NCBI RefSeq assembly: GCF_013373865.1
Contig: NC_050473.1
Span: 17,275,597-17,339,596, forward strand
Length of the DNA: 64,000 nucleotides
Source of the DNA: Monomorium pharaonis
Taxonomy: Eukaryota; Arthropoda; Insecta; Hymenoptera; Formicidae
Reading direction: 5' to 3'
Below are positions 14,433 through 25,752 of the stretch, one piece after another. Below the pieces are notes generated by a model. The model was not told where the DNA came from, did no database searches, and saw nothing but the letters and a program-made list of their open reading frames with translations. Position numbers and translations under genes: made by a program. Position 1 is the stretch's first letter. Each line of letters begins with the position of its first letter.

Positions 14433-14771
14433 CTCGTACTTGATGCCGTTCAACCGCAGCCACGTCTCCACCTTGAGACCGTACGGGGAGAGAGACGGCA
14501 GGAGCGGCGTCCGCGGGAACTGATACAGATAAACAACGTCCTTCTCGTAGTCGGGGTGGTGCACGGTGCTGGCCTTCGCCGACGCCGCGGTCGCGCCGCC
14601 GCCGGCCGCGGCGGCCACGGTGGCGTCGTCGTCCTTCTTCGCCGCCGCGTCCTTCTCCTCCTGCTTGTTGTCCGGCGGCGCGTCGTCCTTAAGCGCCTCC
14701 TTCATCTCCTTCACGTCCTTGATCTCCTTGCTCTCGGGCCCGTTGTTCTCCGTCTCGGTTGCCATCGTCAT
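14433..14771 (-). CDS. fax: failed axon connections (fax), first coding exon, partial
   Basis: The exon encodes 113 residues and ends in a good donor (GTGAGT at 14432-14427) in phase 0. Residues 1-70 are an acidic, lysine- and alanine-rich low-complexity leader. Residues 72-113 start the thioredoxin-like N-terminal half of the Fax/metaxin GST-like family, recognised by the VVYLYQFPRTPLLPSLSPYG and LKVETWLRLNGIKYE segments. Two ATGs compete: 14771 and, two codons later, 14765. I chose the upstream one only because it is in frame; either could be used. Known for the family: Fax acts with Abl in fly axon development and is a GST-like protein without proven glutathione activity. The GST C-terminal half is missing here, and I found no matching exon in 1-14432, so it probably lies beyond the left edge. 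From memory, vertebrate FAXC has Cys where this protein has Gly (after SLSPY). Confidence 0.85.
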
Positions 14772-15560
14772 ATTCTCTCGTCGGCCGCTGAAGCGTCTCC
14801 TTTACGAAAGCGTATTCTCTCTCTCTCTCTCTTTCTCACACGTTGCCCGTTGTCCGCCTAAAGTCGCCTTGGCTTTCCTTTTTGCCAAAGATCGGCGTAA
14901 ATCTCCGAAGAAGCCGCCTCGCTCGATCGCGCGATACACACTCCGCTCTCGGTCTATCTCCGCTCTCTCGAACCTAACTCGACGGTAGCGCGCACTACAC
15001 AAACCGTACGCCAAGCACTCGTCGCCTCTTTCTGCTCGCCGGCCGGTTCCTTCCTTCTCGCCGCCGCGCCGCCGCCGCCGCCACCGTCGCCACCGCCGCG
15101 CTCGCTCGTTCCACGTTCCACTCCCGCGCCTCCCCCTGCCGCGCGCGCGCGCGCTCTCGCACAAGACGGCCCCGCGCATGCGCAAGCGCCACACCCCGCC
15201 GCGGTCGACATGTTTAATTGGTCGGCCACCCCTGCTCGCGCGCGCGCGCGCGCCTGCGACAGAGAAGGACGAAGGGTTGGAGAGAGAGCGCGCGCGCGTC
15301 CCTCCCTCTGCCCCACGGTCGCCCTCGCCGACGACGAAACGCGCTCTCCAGGAGGAAAGTCGCGGCAACGCCGCCCGACGTCGCCGTCGGTCGCCGCCGC
15401 TGCGGCGGCTAGCGATGGCTTCGAGCCATCCGAGGGCCGGAAAGGGCATCGATGCCTGCCGCCTGGAAGGGACAGCCGCGCAGGGCTGTTTGTTTCCCGA
15501 GGATCACCCTCCCCCCTGGCGCAGCGTGAAGGAACGGACGTGTCCGGCAAAAAGAGAAAT
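14772..15560 (-). promoter_or_regulatory. fax 5' UTR and CpG-rich promoter region
   Basis: Immediately upstream of the fax start codon lies a very GC-rich, CpG-rich block of about 0.8 kb with a CT tract (14817-14838) and runs of alternating CG (15141-15154 and 15237-15252). Every frame is open over long distances here, which is a composition effect and not coding evidence. The transcription start was not located. The position next to the first coding exon makes this the likely promoter and leader. Confidence 0.55.
15141..15252. repeat. two alternating CG dinucleotide runs
   Basis: (GC)7 at 15141-15154 and (CG)8 at 15237-15252, about 80 bases apart, in the presumed fax promoter. Such runs can adopt Z-DNA. 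Confidence 0.8.
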
Positions 15561-15954
15561 GCCAGGACGAAACGGCAGACACATGTTTAATGAATTTTAG
15601 GTGATATATCACGTTCGAAAGCAACATTGTCGGCAGCAATGTACGGTGTAGTTTAGTCCGGTGGACGAATGTTTGCTTACATTCCAAAAAGATTTTTTAA
15701 TGTAACTTTGTTAGAATTTCTGAAAAACGTTCCAAGAGACGTTTTAAAAAATATCATTTGTTAAAAAGATCTCTTTCTATCTTCAAATTATTTCCAGAAA
15801 TACCTGAAGTATAGAATATCTTTTTGGAGGAAAAAAAACGCAAACTGAAAAACACATCTTATATGTAACAAACATCTTGTGAGATATTTTCCGAACTTCT
15901 ACAATTATCTTTAATAACATTATTTGAGACAATTCCTTTAAAAAAATCCTTGCC

Positions 15955-16183
15955 CTCTAAATCACAATGAGTGAAAACTCGACAAAGTCAGTGGAAAATA
16001 CACTGACTTTCAGCGATACACTTATAATCATTTACTGATCATCAATTAGTGAAATAAATATTTTCAATGACTATACGCTAATTCTGAAGTGAAAATTACA
16101 GAAAGGCGGTGAATATCTACTGATTATCACAGTTACAGTATGCCACTGCGAATCAGTGAATATCCACTGATTACGATTTAGAG
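15955..16183. mobile_element. MITE-like element with 19-bp terminal inverted repeats
   Basis: The left end CTCTAAATCACAATGAGTG and the inverted right end (16183 back to 16165) match at 16 of 19 positions. The interior is rich in CACTGATT/AATCAGTG words, including two similar blocks near 16111-16128 and 16155-16172. There is no coding capacity. Small size, terminal inverted repeats and AT-rich interior fit a non-autonomous DNA transposon. I could not define a target-site duplication. Confidence 0.55.
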
Positions 16184-18611
16184 AGTGCTGAATTCCTTTA
16201 TGTGAATTCCCGTCAAGCTTCACGCGCGTAAGGCAAACTAAATGCGGCTACGACTCGGGGGCTCGGGATCCCCAATCGCGGCCCTGGGTCCATCGTTCTA
16301 TCGACCGGGCACGGGAGGATCGTTCCAGAGTGCGTGTCGGAGAGTCGAAAATCGGATCGGTCCCATCGCTCGCGCGTCCCGGGCTAATGCAACGCGTGCG
16401 CAGCGCCGCGCGGAAACGCGGCAACGCCGCGCGTATCAAGCGGCGCGGCGCAACAACGAACCCCCTTTTCATGGGTTACTTTTTTTCCACTCTCTCTCTC
16501 GCCGGCCGATGGACTCTATTTGGAAAACTACTTGACGGAACTTGCGCGCGGAGCTCGCGCAAGCTCGCGACCCAGCCCGCGTTCGATGCTCTCTCGTTCC
16601 TCATCTCCCTCCCTCTCTTCTTCCTTCATCCTCTCTCTTTCTCTCTCATTCTTTCTCTATATGTTTCAATATCCTTTCTTTTTCTTCGCCAGTCAACTGC
16701 CCATCTGGAGTTTCGAGATTGTCAAGTCTAGAGATTGGAATTACACCCTCTCGTGCGGCCGCTTCACCTCGGAATTATCGATACACCGGGAGACGGTGGA
16801 CGCGCGCTCGCGATCGATAGGTGCGCGACACCCTTCCGAGGACGGGACGTTTAAACCCTTTTGCGGTCTTGCGTCGTGGCGCGACAGGGTCGCGCGGTTT
16901 CCCTCTAAGAAATTCTATCGCGCTTATCTCTCTCTTCTTCCTCCCTTCGCTTTTGACATCCCCTCCTCCCGCCCCTGGGAAAGTTGTAATCTTGCGTTGC
17001 ACAGCGAGTGTATAATTTACGTGTGGAAAATTCGCATCTCTCTCCTTTCTCTCTCTCTCCTTTCTGAAAACGGGGTTTCGTAACGGGGGTTAACGACCCA
17101 TGAAAACTGGGAGAGACAAAGCGGGATGCTCGCGAAACACGAAGCGTGCTCTCGACTTTCCCTCGACTTTTTTGTCCTCGCAATTCGCGCGAGGGTATAT
17201 TTTTCCGCCGCGCGATTCGGGGCCCGTGACAGACGGCGATCGATACGAGATGACGATTCGGGGTAACTGTGACGTCGGGTAATTAACCGGTTGCCTCTGG
17301 CCAACGTTATATCGAGCCGCGCACAATCGAGCCATTGTTGCGGCCAGATGCGAAATATTATCCAGGGAAGGGACGCGCGAGAGGGAGAGAAGGAGGAGAG
17401 AAACTGGGGAAATGGATTTTCTCGAATAAACAAAAATTCCACATAAAATTCGATATAGGCGTTAAAGAGACAATGCCGTTCTAAACGCACGAGTTTCTCT
17501 TATGTCAGCGCAGCTAATCTCGACTAAAGAATATTAAAGCTCACCAGAAAGGACTCACAGAAGGCAAAATATGAAAGCAACATAATTGAAGGGTTTCTTT
17601 ACACCAAACAAGTCCGAAGAGAGAAAGTTTCACGAAATAAAAACTTTTCGTCTTCAAACCGTTCGTTGGAAAAACGAACCTTTTTGTTCGATTAGATAAA
17701 GAATACAGGAATAAAGTTCTAAGCTTTGATTAATATAATATCATGTTATTGAAAATAACGCAAAATTCTTTTACTTTCTATTTACAAAATTTTTCGAGCG
17801 ACTTCTAACAGCCTCTTATATTTCTCTTTGTATAAATGATAATTTTTCTGCGGGCATATAAATATACAAAAAGAGTCTTAAGCTTAGAAGGGATAAACTT
17901 CCGAAAAGGTGAAACCACCGACCTTAGAAGTAATATTTTGAGGAATTTATTTTTATTAAAAATATATAGGATTTGTTTTTGTAGGAAACATCAACTACTT
18001 AACAACCTTTCTTCACATTGACAGTCAAAAAATGTTTACAGAAATTATTGCCGCTCGGAAGATTTTCTCTTTTCACGGATGAACCACGTACGGTAATTTT
18101 TTGACAGCATTCTGACTTCGTAGGTAAACAATTTCTTTTTCCAATCGCATAGCATCATGATGACTTATTGGCATAGTGCGATCCACGGATAGTTTATCGA
18201 TGCCTGGAAGTAATAGAGACCAGAGACAACATCCTGTTCGAGTTACCAAATAAAACAAAGGAAAGTGCTGTGTCACCTAATCTCTAATATCATTACACGA
18301 GGCACTTCCGATTTGGAGCACGTCTACGTAATTTCGTACAGTTGTTAAATTCGCCTGCACAATGCATTTCGACTCTGTGCCGTTTCTCTTCTACGTTTTA
18401 CGTAAACGCAAATACGCGAATTGTATTTGCCCCGACCTACCCTCTCACTCCCGCGATACGCAATATTAAATTTATAGAGTACGTAGTTACAAAAGAATAT
18501 ATGAACGTGAAAAAGATTAATATTACACTGAGAGCGACGTGGAAATTCTATGGCCGCGATGCCATATGGCAAGAAATTAAAACGGAGTTGCATACATGAG
18601 TCGCCTCTCTT

Positions 18612-18653
<42 letters not shown>
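18612..18653. repeat. CT microsatellite
   Basis: A near-perfect CT tract of about 40 bases. It produces a spurious RE-repeat frame on the minus strand. Confidence 0.93.
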
Positions 18654-18655
<2 letters not shown>

Positions 18656-19294
18656 CCTCGTGCGACAACACTTGAAAATCGATCCGTCTAAAATGGGGCT
18701 TTAAGGGTGCACCCTCCGCCACCCTCCTCTCGCTGCCTCTTTCCTGGTAATACCGGTGGCGCGAGAAGATGCGATATCGATCTGAGTGAAACGTGTTATC
18801 AGAAAACGCACTCACCTGGAAAATCTTACGATGCGTTTGTGCATTATTCACCGTTCAAGAGTTTTTTTCACCAACTCCGCATCCTGTGTAGCCTGTCTCT
18901 CTTTTACACCGTTGAATAACCGTTTAACCTATTTCAAACCGGCGTTATTGAAAATACTCCGCTCTCGTGTAGCCTGTAACAATTGCAATTTCGATGGAGT
19001 CCCCATCGCGATCATTTCTCTAACGCAGAGTAACAATTACCTGTTAACGTCGTGACTCCAATATTTATCGTATTTAATCATTTCTCTTTATATAGACGAC
19101 GACTAATGCTATGAAGCAGGGAACTTTTCAGAAATATTTTCGCATTTTTCACTTAAGGCTGATTCATTTGAGTCTTTGCATATTTTTATAAAAGAAAATT
19201 ATTCCGATGTGTATAAAAATAGATGTGCAATCAATAGATATCAATCATTCGGGTCTTTGTAAAATTTGCGTAACGCATTGTTGATATACAAAAT

Positions 19295-19300
<6 letters not shown>

Positions 19301-19340
<40 letters not shown>
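19301..19340. repeat. (TA)20 microsatellite
   Basis: A perfect TA tract of 40 bases in AT-rich DNA. Confidence 0.95.
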
Positions 19341-19341
<1 letters not shown>

Positions 19342-20092
19342 CTTTGAAAGATTATATTTCAATTAATCATGGCTATATCGTGTTTCGACGAGCTGACACA
19401 ACAAATCGAAATTAATCTATCACGCTCGTGTATCGATGAGCGGTATTAAAATTTATCATGAAACTCTATGATAAACGCGCTACGTTATGATAATCGGAAA
19501 AACGTATCGTATTTATTTAATGCCGGAACAAACGTACGAACTGTGAGTTATTGAATTTGAATACTCACGTCGGTAGTTAAATGTGCGGTATCGGGATGAG
19601 TTTATTGCGCTCAACGAAGCCACTTTACGGATTTATCCGTCGGCCGTGTTGCGAACGATACACATATTTAGATTGCGTAACTAGAGAAACGAAAGGACAC
19701 CCAGGAATAATCCTCCGAATAAAATCGATTCCCTTTCAGAGAGAGAGAGAAGAAGAGAGGGTGGGAAAGGGGGAAACGTATCGTTGAAGAAGGAGAGAGA
19801 GACCAAAAAAAAGTTACACGAGTAGAAACCGGAAAATTGCGATAGAAGGTAATTCCTGGAATACTTTTGTAAATCACGCTCGGGCAACTTATAAAAATCG
19901 AATAATAAAAAGTAAAATGCTATAAATCAAGCTTCCCGAGGGAAAACGCGCGCGCGCACCGCGATAAACTGGTCTAACACGTTTCATCGGACCGGTTAAC
20001 ATTTGGAGATTCATTTCCAACGCTCTGATTAGAAGTTTCGAGTTCTTAGCGCGGCTGTCCAAAATTCTCCTTTCACTTTTAATCCTTATAAA

Positions 20093-20236
20093 GATGTAAT
20101 ACTGAACAGTATTAAATTAACCGGCAATCAACACTCATTTTAAGTATCAAAAGCCCTGCTGTTTGCATGCACTTTCAATACTCAAAATGACTAATAATTA
20201 CTCGCCAATTTAATACTGTCCAGTATTTTACATTTT
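20093..20236. mobile_element. palindromic MITE-like element
   Basis: The left half (from about 20093, with ATACTGAACAGTATTAAATT) is matched by the reverse complement of the right half (to about 20236, ATACTGGACAGTATTAAATT). Pairing continues imperfectly through CTCATTTTAAGTAT against GTCATTTTGAGTAT to a short centre near 20155-20172. It has no open frame. It is best read as a small foldback or MITE-type element, although a palindrome of other origin is possible. Confidence 0.5.
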
Positions 20237-23200
20237 TGTAGGGAACGCGATCTTTTATCCTGGAAATGGAATTACGATAAATTAAAAAAGAGAGAGAGAA
20301 GCAGATGTCTACGTGCTGTACACGTTTAAAAACGCAAATAAATAATCGCGATAATTATCGCGTCAGCGCGGGGCGGAGGGGCCGAAAAGGAGGAGGCTGA
20401 CGGCGGACACGTGGCGTTTTACGGGATGGCGAGGAGAGGGTCTTGCCGACGGACCTCCACACGCGGGGTGGGAAGGGGGTATTAAAAATAGAACGTCGTT
20501 TTTCTCGTTCGATCCAATTAATCGACCCTTCGCGCTCGCCGGGGCCGTCGCTCGATCGCGGTCGGATCCCCGCGGATGGGGCCCGTGGCCGGTGACTCAC
20601 TCGGAAAATATGTACCATTCGCACGCGCTACTTCTCCCCCCCGATTATCGAGGCGCATTATGTCGTTGTCGTACGGATCGGCGGATTGAGACGCATTGAG
20701 GATATCGCTTCGCCGGCCGGTGTACGCGCGTCCGATCGACCGCGGCTTATTTCGCACGTAGTCACGCAACGGCGCATCGATATGGATTATTATTTCGTTT
20801 ATCGGAGTCACGAACGCACGTACGCGCGTCGCGTGTGACGCGCAGAAAGAAGGAAAGAAGTACGATTAATGCTAAGAGCGCCGTCAGCGATTGGCGCATA
20901 CTTATTTTTACGGCATTTAAGTACAGCGTTGTGTGTACGTACTATTTCAAAAAAGGCAATTAGGGGCGCATTGATTGATTGGGTCACGGGTATTTCGTGT
21001 CTGACCGATTTCTATTCATAAAGCTTCTCGAAACTACAAAGGTAATTAAATTAGACGGCAATGAATTTTTTTTCTCGCAAACGAAGGGCGGATATTTGTT
21101 CTAGAAACCTGACCGTTCATGAATTTCTAAACATTTTCCGAGCCTCTTTAAACAGATGAAAACGTGATCGAGTTTTTTCACGTGGCACCGCGAGCATTAA
21201 TCATTCGTACACTGCGACAAAAATCACGGAAAACCCCCCTCGGAAAAATATATCGCTATAAATTTGAAAAGAAAAACACCACAAATCGGTAGCTTTGACC
21301 TGCCAGTAGTTTTAATCGACAATCTCTCTTTCTCCGTTTTTTTTTTTTTTTTCACCGGCGGTTGCACCGCGCCGAGAGAGAAACTGCGAAACGACGCGAT
21401 GGGCAAATTGATCCGCGGGCAGATTAATCGATCGCCGCTCGCGAGACCGCCAAACCGTCTCCTCGGTGACCTTCCGACAATAGGAACGAAACGCACGCCA
21501 ACATCTCCGCGGCCCTGCGACGCGGCGGCCGCGATCGAACGCGTCGCGGTTTCCTAGGACGAAGAAAAAAAAAAAAAGAACAGCGCGCTAAATTATTAAC
21601 GTCGACGGCGCGACGTATCGCAAAACTCCGACGCCATCGTCCGTCGCGCCGTGATAAAATAACGGTGCCGACGCGACGTACGTACGAAATCTCCGTGACG
21701 ATTCGCAATCCGAGACTTTCGTGTATGTACATACAACGCGACATGTAAAACTACCGCAATGAAATAAAAGTCTGAAATTAATTTAACTTTCACTAAAAGC
21801 TCGAGGACGTCGCGTCACGACGTTCCAGATTCCAGATTCGATCCAAAATTAGACTTATGCTTATATCTCAAGAGGGTTTGTGTTTTGGGGGAGAGGGGGG
21901 GGGTACGGAATGACGGAAAAAATGATGATGGTTTCACTTTCGGAAACAATATTCTCATAGTGCTGCATGTAACTTAATTTATTGATACCGTTGGATGCAA
22001 TCGTAGTTGCTGATTTATTTATTACCTCGCTTTTATCGCGCACGATCAATAATTCAATTAAATGGAATGAATTCGTCTACACGGTGTTCTTGAACATAGC
22101 TATTCGTTAAATTGCAATCTTTTTAATAAATTCTAAACATCGCAGCACACCATACAAATCCGTGTATTAACGTGCGAGCTACGAGCTCTTTTTTTTTTTC
22201 ACTTTTCTCTCGACAGGAGCCTCCTTCGTTTTTCACACGCAAACGTGAGCAAATTAGGTTGAGCATATCATTGACAAAGTTGCGAAAACAGCACAAACCA
22301 ATATTAGTATTTTTCAACTGTGTACTTTGCACAAGCGATCTTCTGCAACAACGAATCGCGCGCGTACGTAAGAGAAAACGTGGCATCGAAATTGATGGAT
22401 CTTAATTAAGAAAGGATCGAACGAAGGATTGTAGAAAACGCGTATGATATGACTCGAGCGATGCGTTTATTTGTAAGTAGCACGGCAAAGGAATAAATGT
22501 GTGCAAGAGACCGAAGAGAAAGTGACGTTTGCATCTATATATTTCTGAATTTAGCACAGAATATTTACAGCGCGGTTCTTTTCCGATTCTGTTGCACGTC
22601 AGAGCTGCACTATTAAAAAATTATGCCGCCGGAGAGTCGATTTAATCATCGCGAATTCTTGACGTCGTAGAATAACGGCAGTGAATTACGACGTGCGAAC
22701 CACGTTCTAATATCATAATACTTATCTGTAGTTTCTGCGTCATTGGATCTGTGTATATAGACTGTCCTAGACCTGCCGAGTTGTCTTTCAGCTCCGAGGC
22801 TACCGAGAACCCGAGCTATTAATTAAATCGATGTCTGTTTCGACATTATAGCCTCAACATAATTATAAAATTATCTAAAGAGAGAAATTGTGTAAATTAA
22901 AGGGTGCGCTTAAGCTCCAAAAACGTTAATCGATAATGAAATTGTTATTGTTCAGCAAACTAAAAGCGAGTCTGTCGCTAACGATAATTTAGTCCTTTAT
23001 TTTCAAGCTTTTAATGACTACAATACATTCTCTTTTCGCAATGTCGCGGTAAAGCGAATAGACTTCAGTCAAATAAGTTAAAAAAGTTCGATATAGAATT
23101 TATTGAAATACTGCAATTTAATGGGTTAAAACAATTCCGATTATTTGACACAACAAAGGAATTGGGCGCGCGTAACAATTTAGGCCAAGCGAGAGAAGAT

Positions 23201-25752
23201 AAGTTGCAAGTAGGCTAAGGTGACTCGCTGCAAAAGAAAGTTTGCAGGACGCGAATACTTACATTGGAGATAATTATCCAAGTCACGGTAAAGGAACGAG
23301 CTGTGCTCGAGTGCTAATTTTTATAAGTACTTCCGATTAATCTCGTCCGGTTTTAATTTCAACAATGAAATCGATTAAATCGATTGAAAAAGACGCGTTT
23401 TCTTCTTCGATAGCAATTTACGATTTATCACGATTATACAATCCCTCGTAAAATTGATCATCAACTTATTAACTGTACACACCTTGTGTTGTGTGCAAAT
23501 TGCATATTACCCATAAAAATTAATCTTATTTTTTTTTTAAGAAATTCGTTAAGTATATGTTACAAATAATATACATATATAGAACAACAATAATAAAAAT
23601 TCGATATATTCTTCTGTTCGAGAGTATAATGTATATTAAACTTTATATAATTAATATAAAGAGAAAAAGGGCCAAGGTAAAAAGATGTAGATTAAAGATA
23701 AACTGTAAACTTTATTACAAAAACATACTAGAGAAAAGTACCTTCTTTGATTTATCTGAAATTATATGTGATTTCGACATAGACGAAATATAATTTTATC
23801 CACTACTACTACTGCTTAATATTCGTTTCTAAACATGTCTCGAGATTTGAATGGATGCACTACAGAAAAATTTTATCAAAATAGAAACTTTTCAAAGTCC
23901 AACTAAAATATGTTATTTGTGAAAGAGAATTTTCAAACAAAAAACATTTGTACATGTTATACAAAATAAAAATTAGCTAACCCACTGATAAATTTCCAGG
24001 AAAAATTTGAAAATAACAAAATAAAGTCGGTTCAAACATACAAATAATTAAAATGTATAAAAGCAACAAATTAGATTTGAACGTGTGTGGTTTATCCCAG
24101 TTGTCATAACAAAGTTTACATTCATCTTTAATTTATATCCTTTCGCGTTCGTTTTGTCCCCTTGTCTCCGTATATTATTATTTCGCAAAAGCGAATCATG
24201 AATTTATATTCATTGTTTAGATGATTAAATTTCGATTCGAATAACGCACGCAATATATGTGTATTTTATGAATATCGTGTTTTATATGCGATGATTTCTC
24301 GTGACACACACGCATACATACATACATTAACATCCATACATAAACATACACACATACATACGTACATGTATATATAATATATAAATACATATTTTTATAA
24401 AAAACGGCGATACATTACTGTCCCCACGTTTTTCGGCATTAAATATATAATTTCTTAATTGCGATTACATTTGGTATGAATTACAAAAAATACATAGAGT
24501 ATTTCATGCGTATAAAAACAATTGCGTGTGTCACGGAAAGTCTATGATAATCTTCATATAATCTACGAATCGTAATCAAGCTTTCAAAAAGTTAGAGCGA
24601 AGACATATTCCAGATGTTCTTTAATAACACAAGAAAAATCCACATTCTATAATATATTACAAATCACGCGTATCCATTAGATTCTGTATATATTAAAAAA
24701 TAAATATAGACTGTTTGTGTAAGTCTATATTTGTATCGCGATATGTAATATAGATAATAATAGAAATAAAGATTAATTATTAAAATTTCTAATTTTTTAA
24801 TAATTGTTCGCTTTCAGGATAATAATATAAAAATTAGAAAAGTGTTGGAACAAATGTTTTTTGAAGAGAATTTATCATTAATATCAAAAGATATTAAACA
24901 AAAATATATTTCGACAAGAGATAATGTGATTAATTCAGTTTAAATTAGTCCAGCTAATCTGTAGAGATTAATTATTAAAATTCAAATTCATAACTTAATA
25001 AGATGGACGACATCTATATTATGTATATATTATGTATTGTATATAGTTAAGGAACATTTTAAAATACTTTCTGTAATTATGGAATGTGTGGAGTTAGTTT
25101 AAATAAAATTCAAATTCACATCCTTCGCAGATTTTGTAATTCTTCAAAAATTGTCGTATGTATGTATTATACATCTCTTTCAAACGTAGATTATTGATAT
25201 GATCATTTACTGATTAATAGAAACAAATATTTATAGTTCTATTCAATAATTCTCTGCTATTGACTACAACTAGTATATGCTCTATAATACTCTGTATAAT
25301 GTAATCTATAAAATGTAATAATAATAAAAATAATATAATGCTAATAATATAAACGATACTTGCCTATGCATAAAACAATTAATTTATTATATTGCTCTGA
25401 AGAAATTTCAACATGTCGAATTATATAAATTATGATAAAATTTTTTTTTTAAACAATTGTCTCAGGTCCTGATTACGATCGAGATTATTTCGATTACCGA
25501 AAACATCTATCGTTACTATTTCATTGTTTCGTCATCGTTAAGCATAATTAATTAACGGCTATGCGTACTTGTTATATTTGGCCTAATAGTAATACATGTA
25601 ACTAAACAAGATTATTACGATCTATTCTCGCGTTACAGTCTAAGCGCATACGCGTTATTTCCTACAGCGAAAGCCGACAACGAACAAAAGGTTCGTGCGC
25701 ATCGATGACGGAGTATTGTTAGCTGCCTAATGGTCTTGGTATACATAGAATT

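Larger units (their letters stand above)
15561..25752. other. intergenic region between fax and Evi5
   Basis: No coding exon can be supported. GC-rich blocks (16.2-17.4, 20.3-21.7 kb) carry open frames caused by composition, for example a serine-rich one at 16520-17083 built on CT-rich sequence. AT-rich DNA fills the rest. The right end (about 24-25.75 kb) probably includes the Evi5 3' UTR, since Evi5 is transcribed leftwards; a minus-strand AATAAA lies at 25388-25383. Distal fax promoters or untranslated first exons could be hidden in the GC-rich blocks. Two MITE-like elements and CT and TA microsatellites lie inside. Confidence 0.5.

Noticed and set aside
14802..15550. Overlapping open frames of 198-215 codons upstream of fax
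   Set aside because: Several frames are open at once on both strands in CpG-rich promoter DNA, with Arg/Ala/Gly-rich translations typical of composition and not coding.
16520..17083. 187-codon open frame on the plus strand
   Set aside because: Built from CT-rich, Ser/Leu-rich sequence with no splice context or recognisable domain. Long open frames are expected in this GC-rich block.
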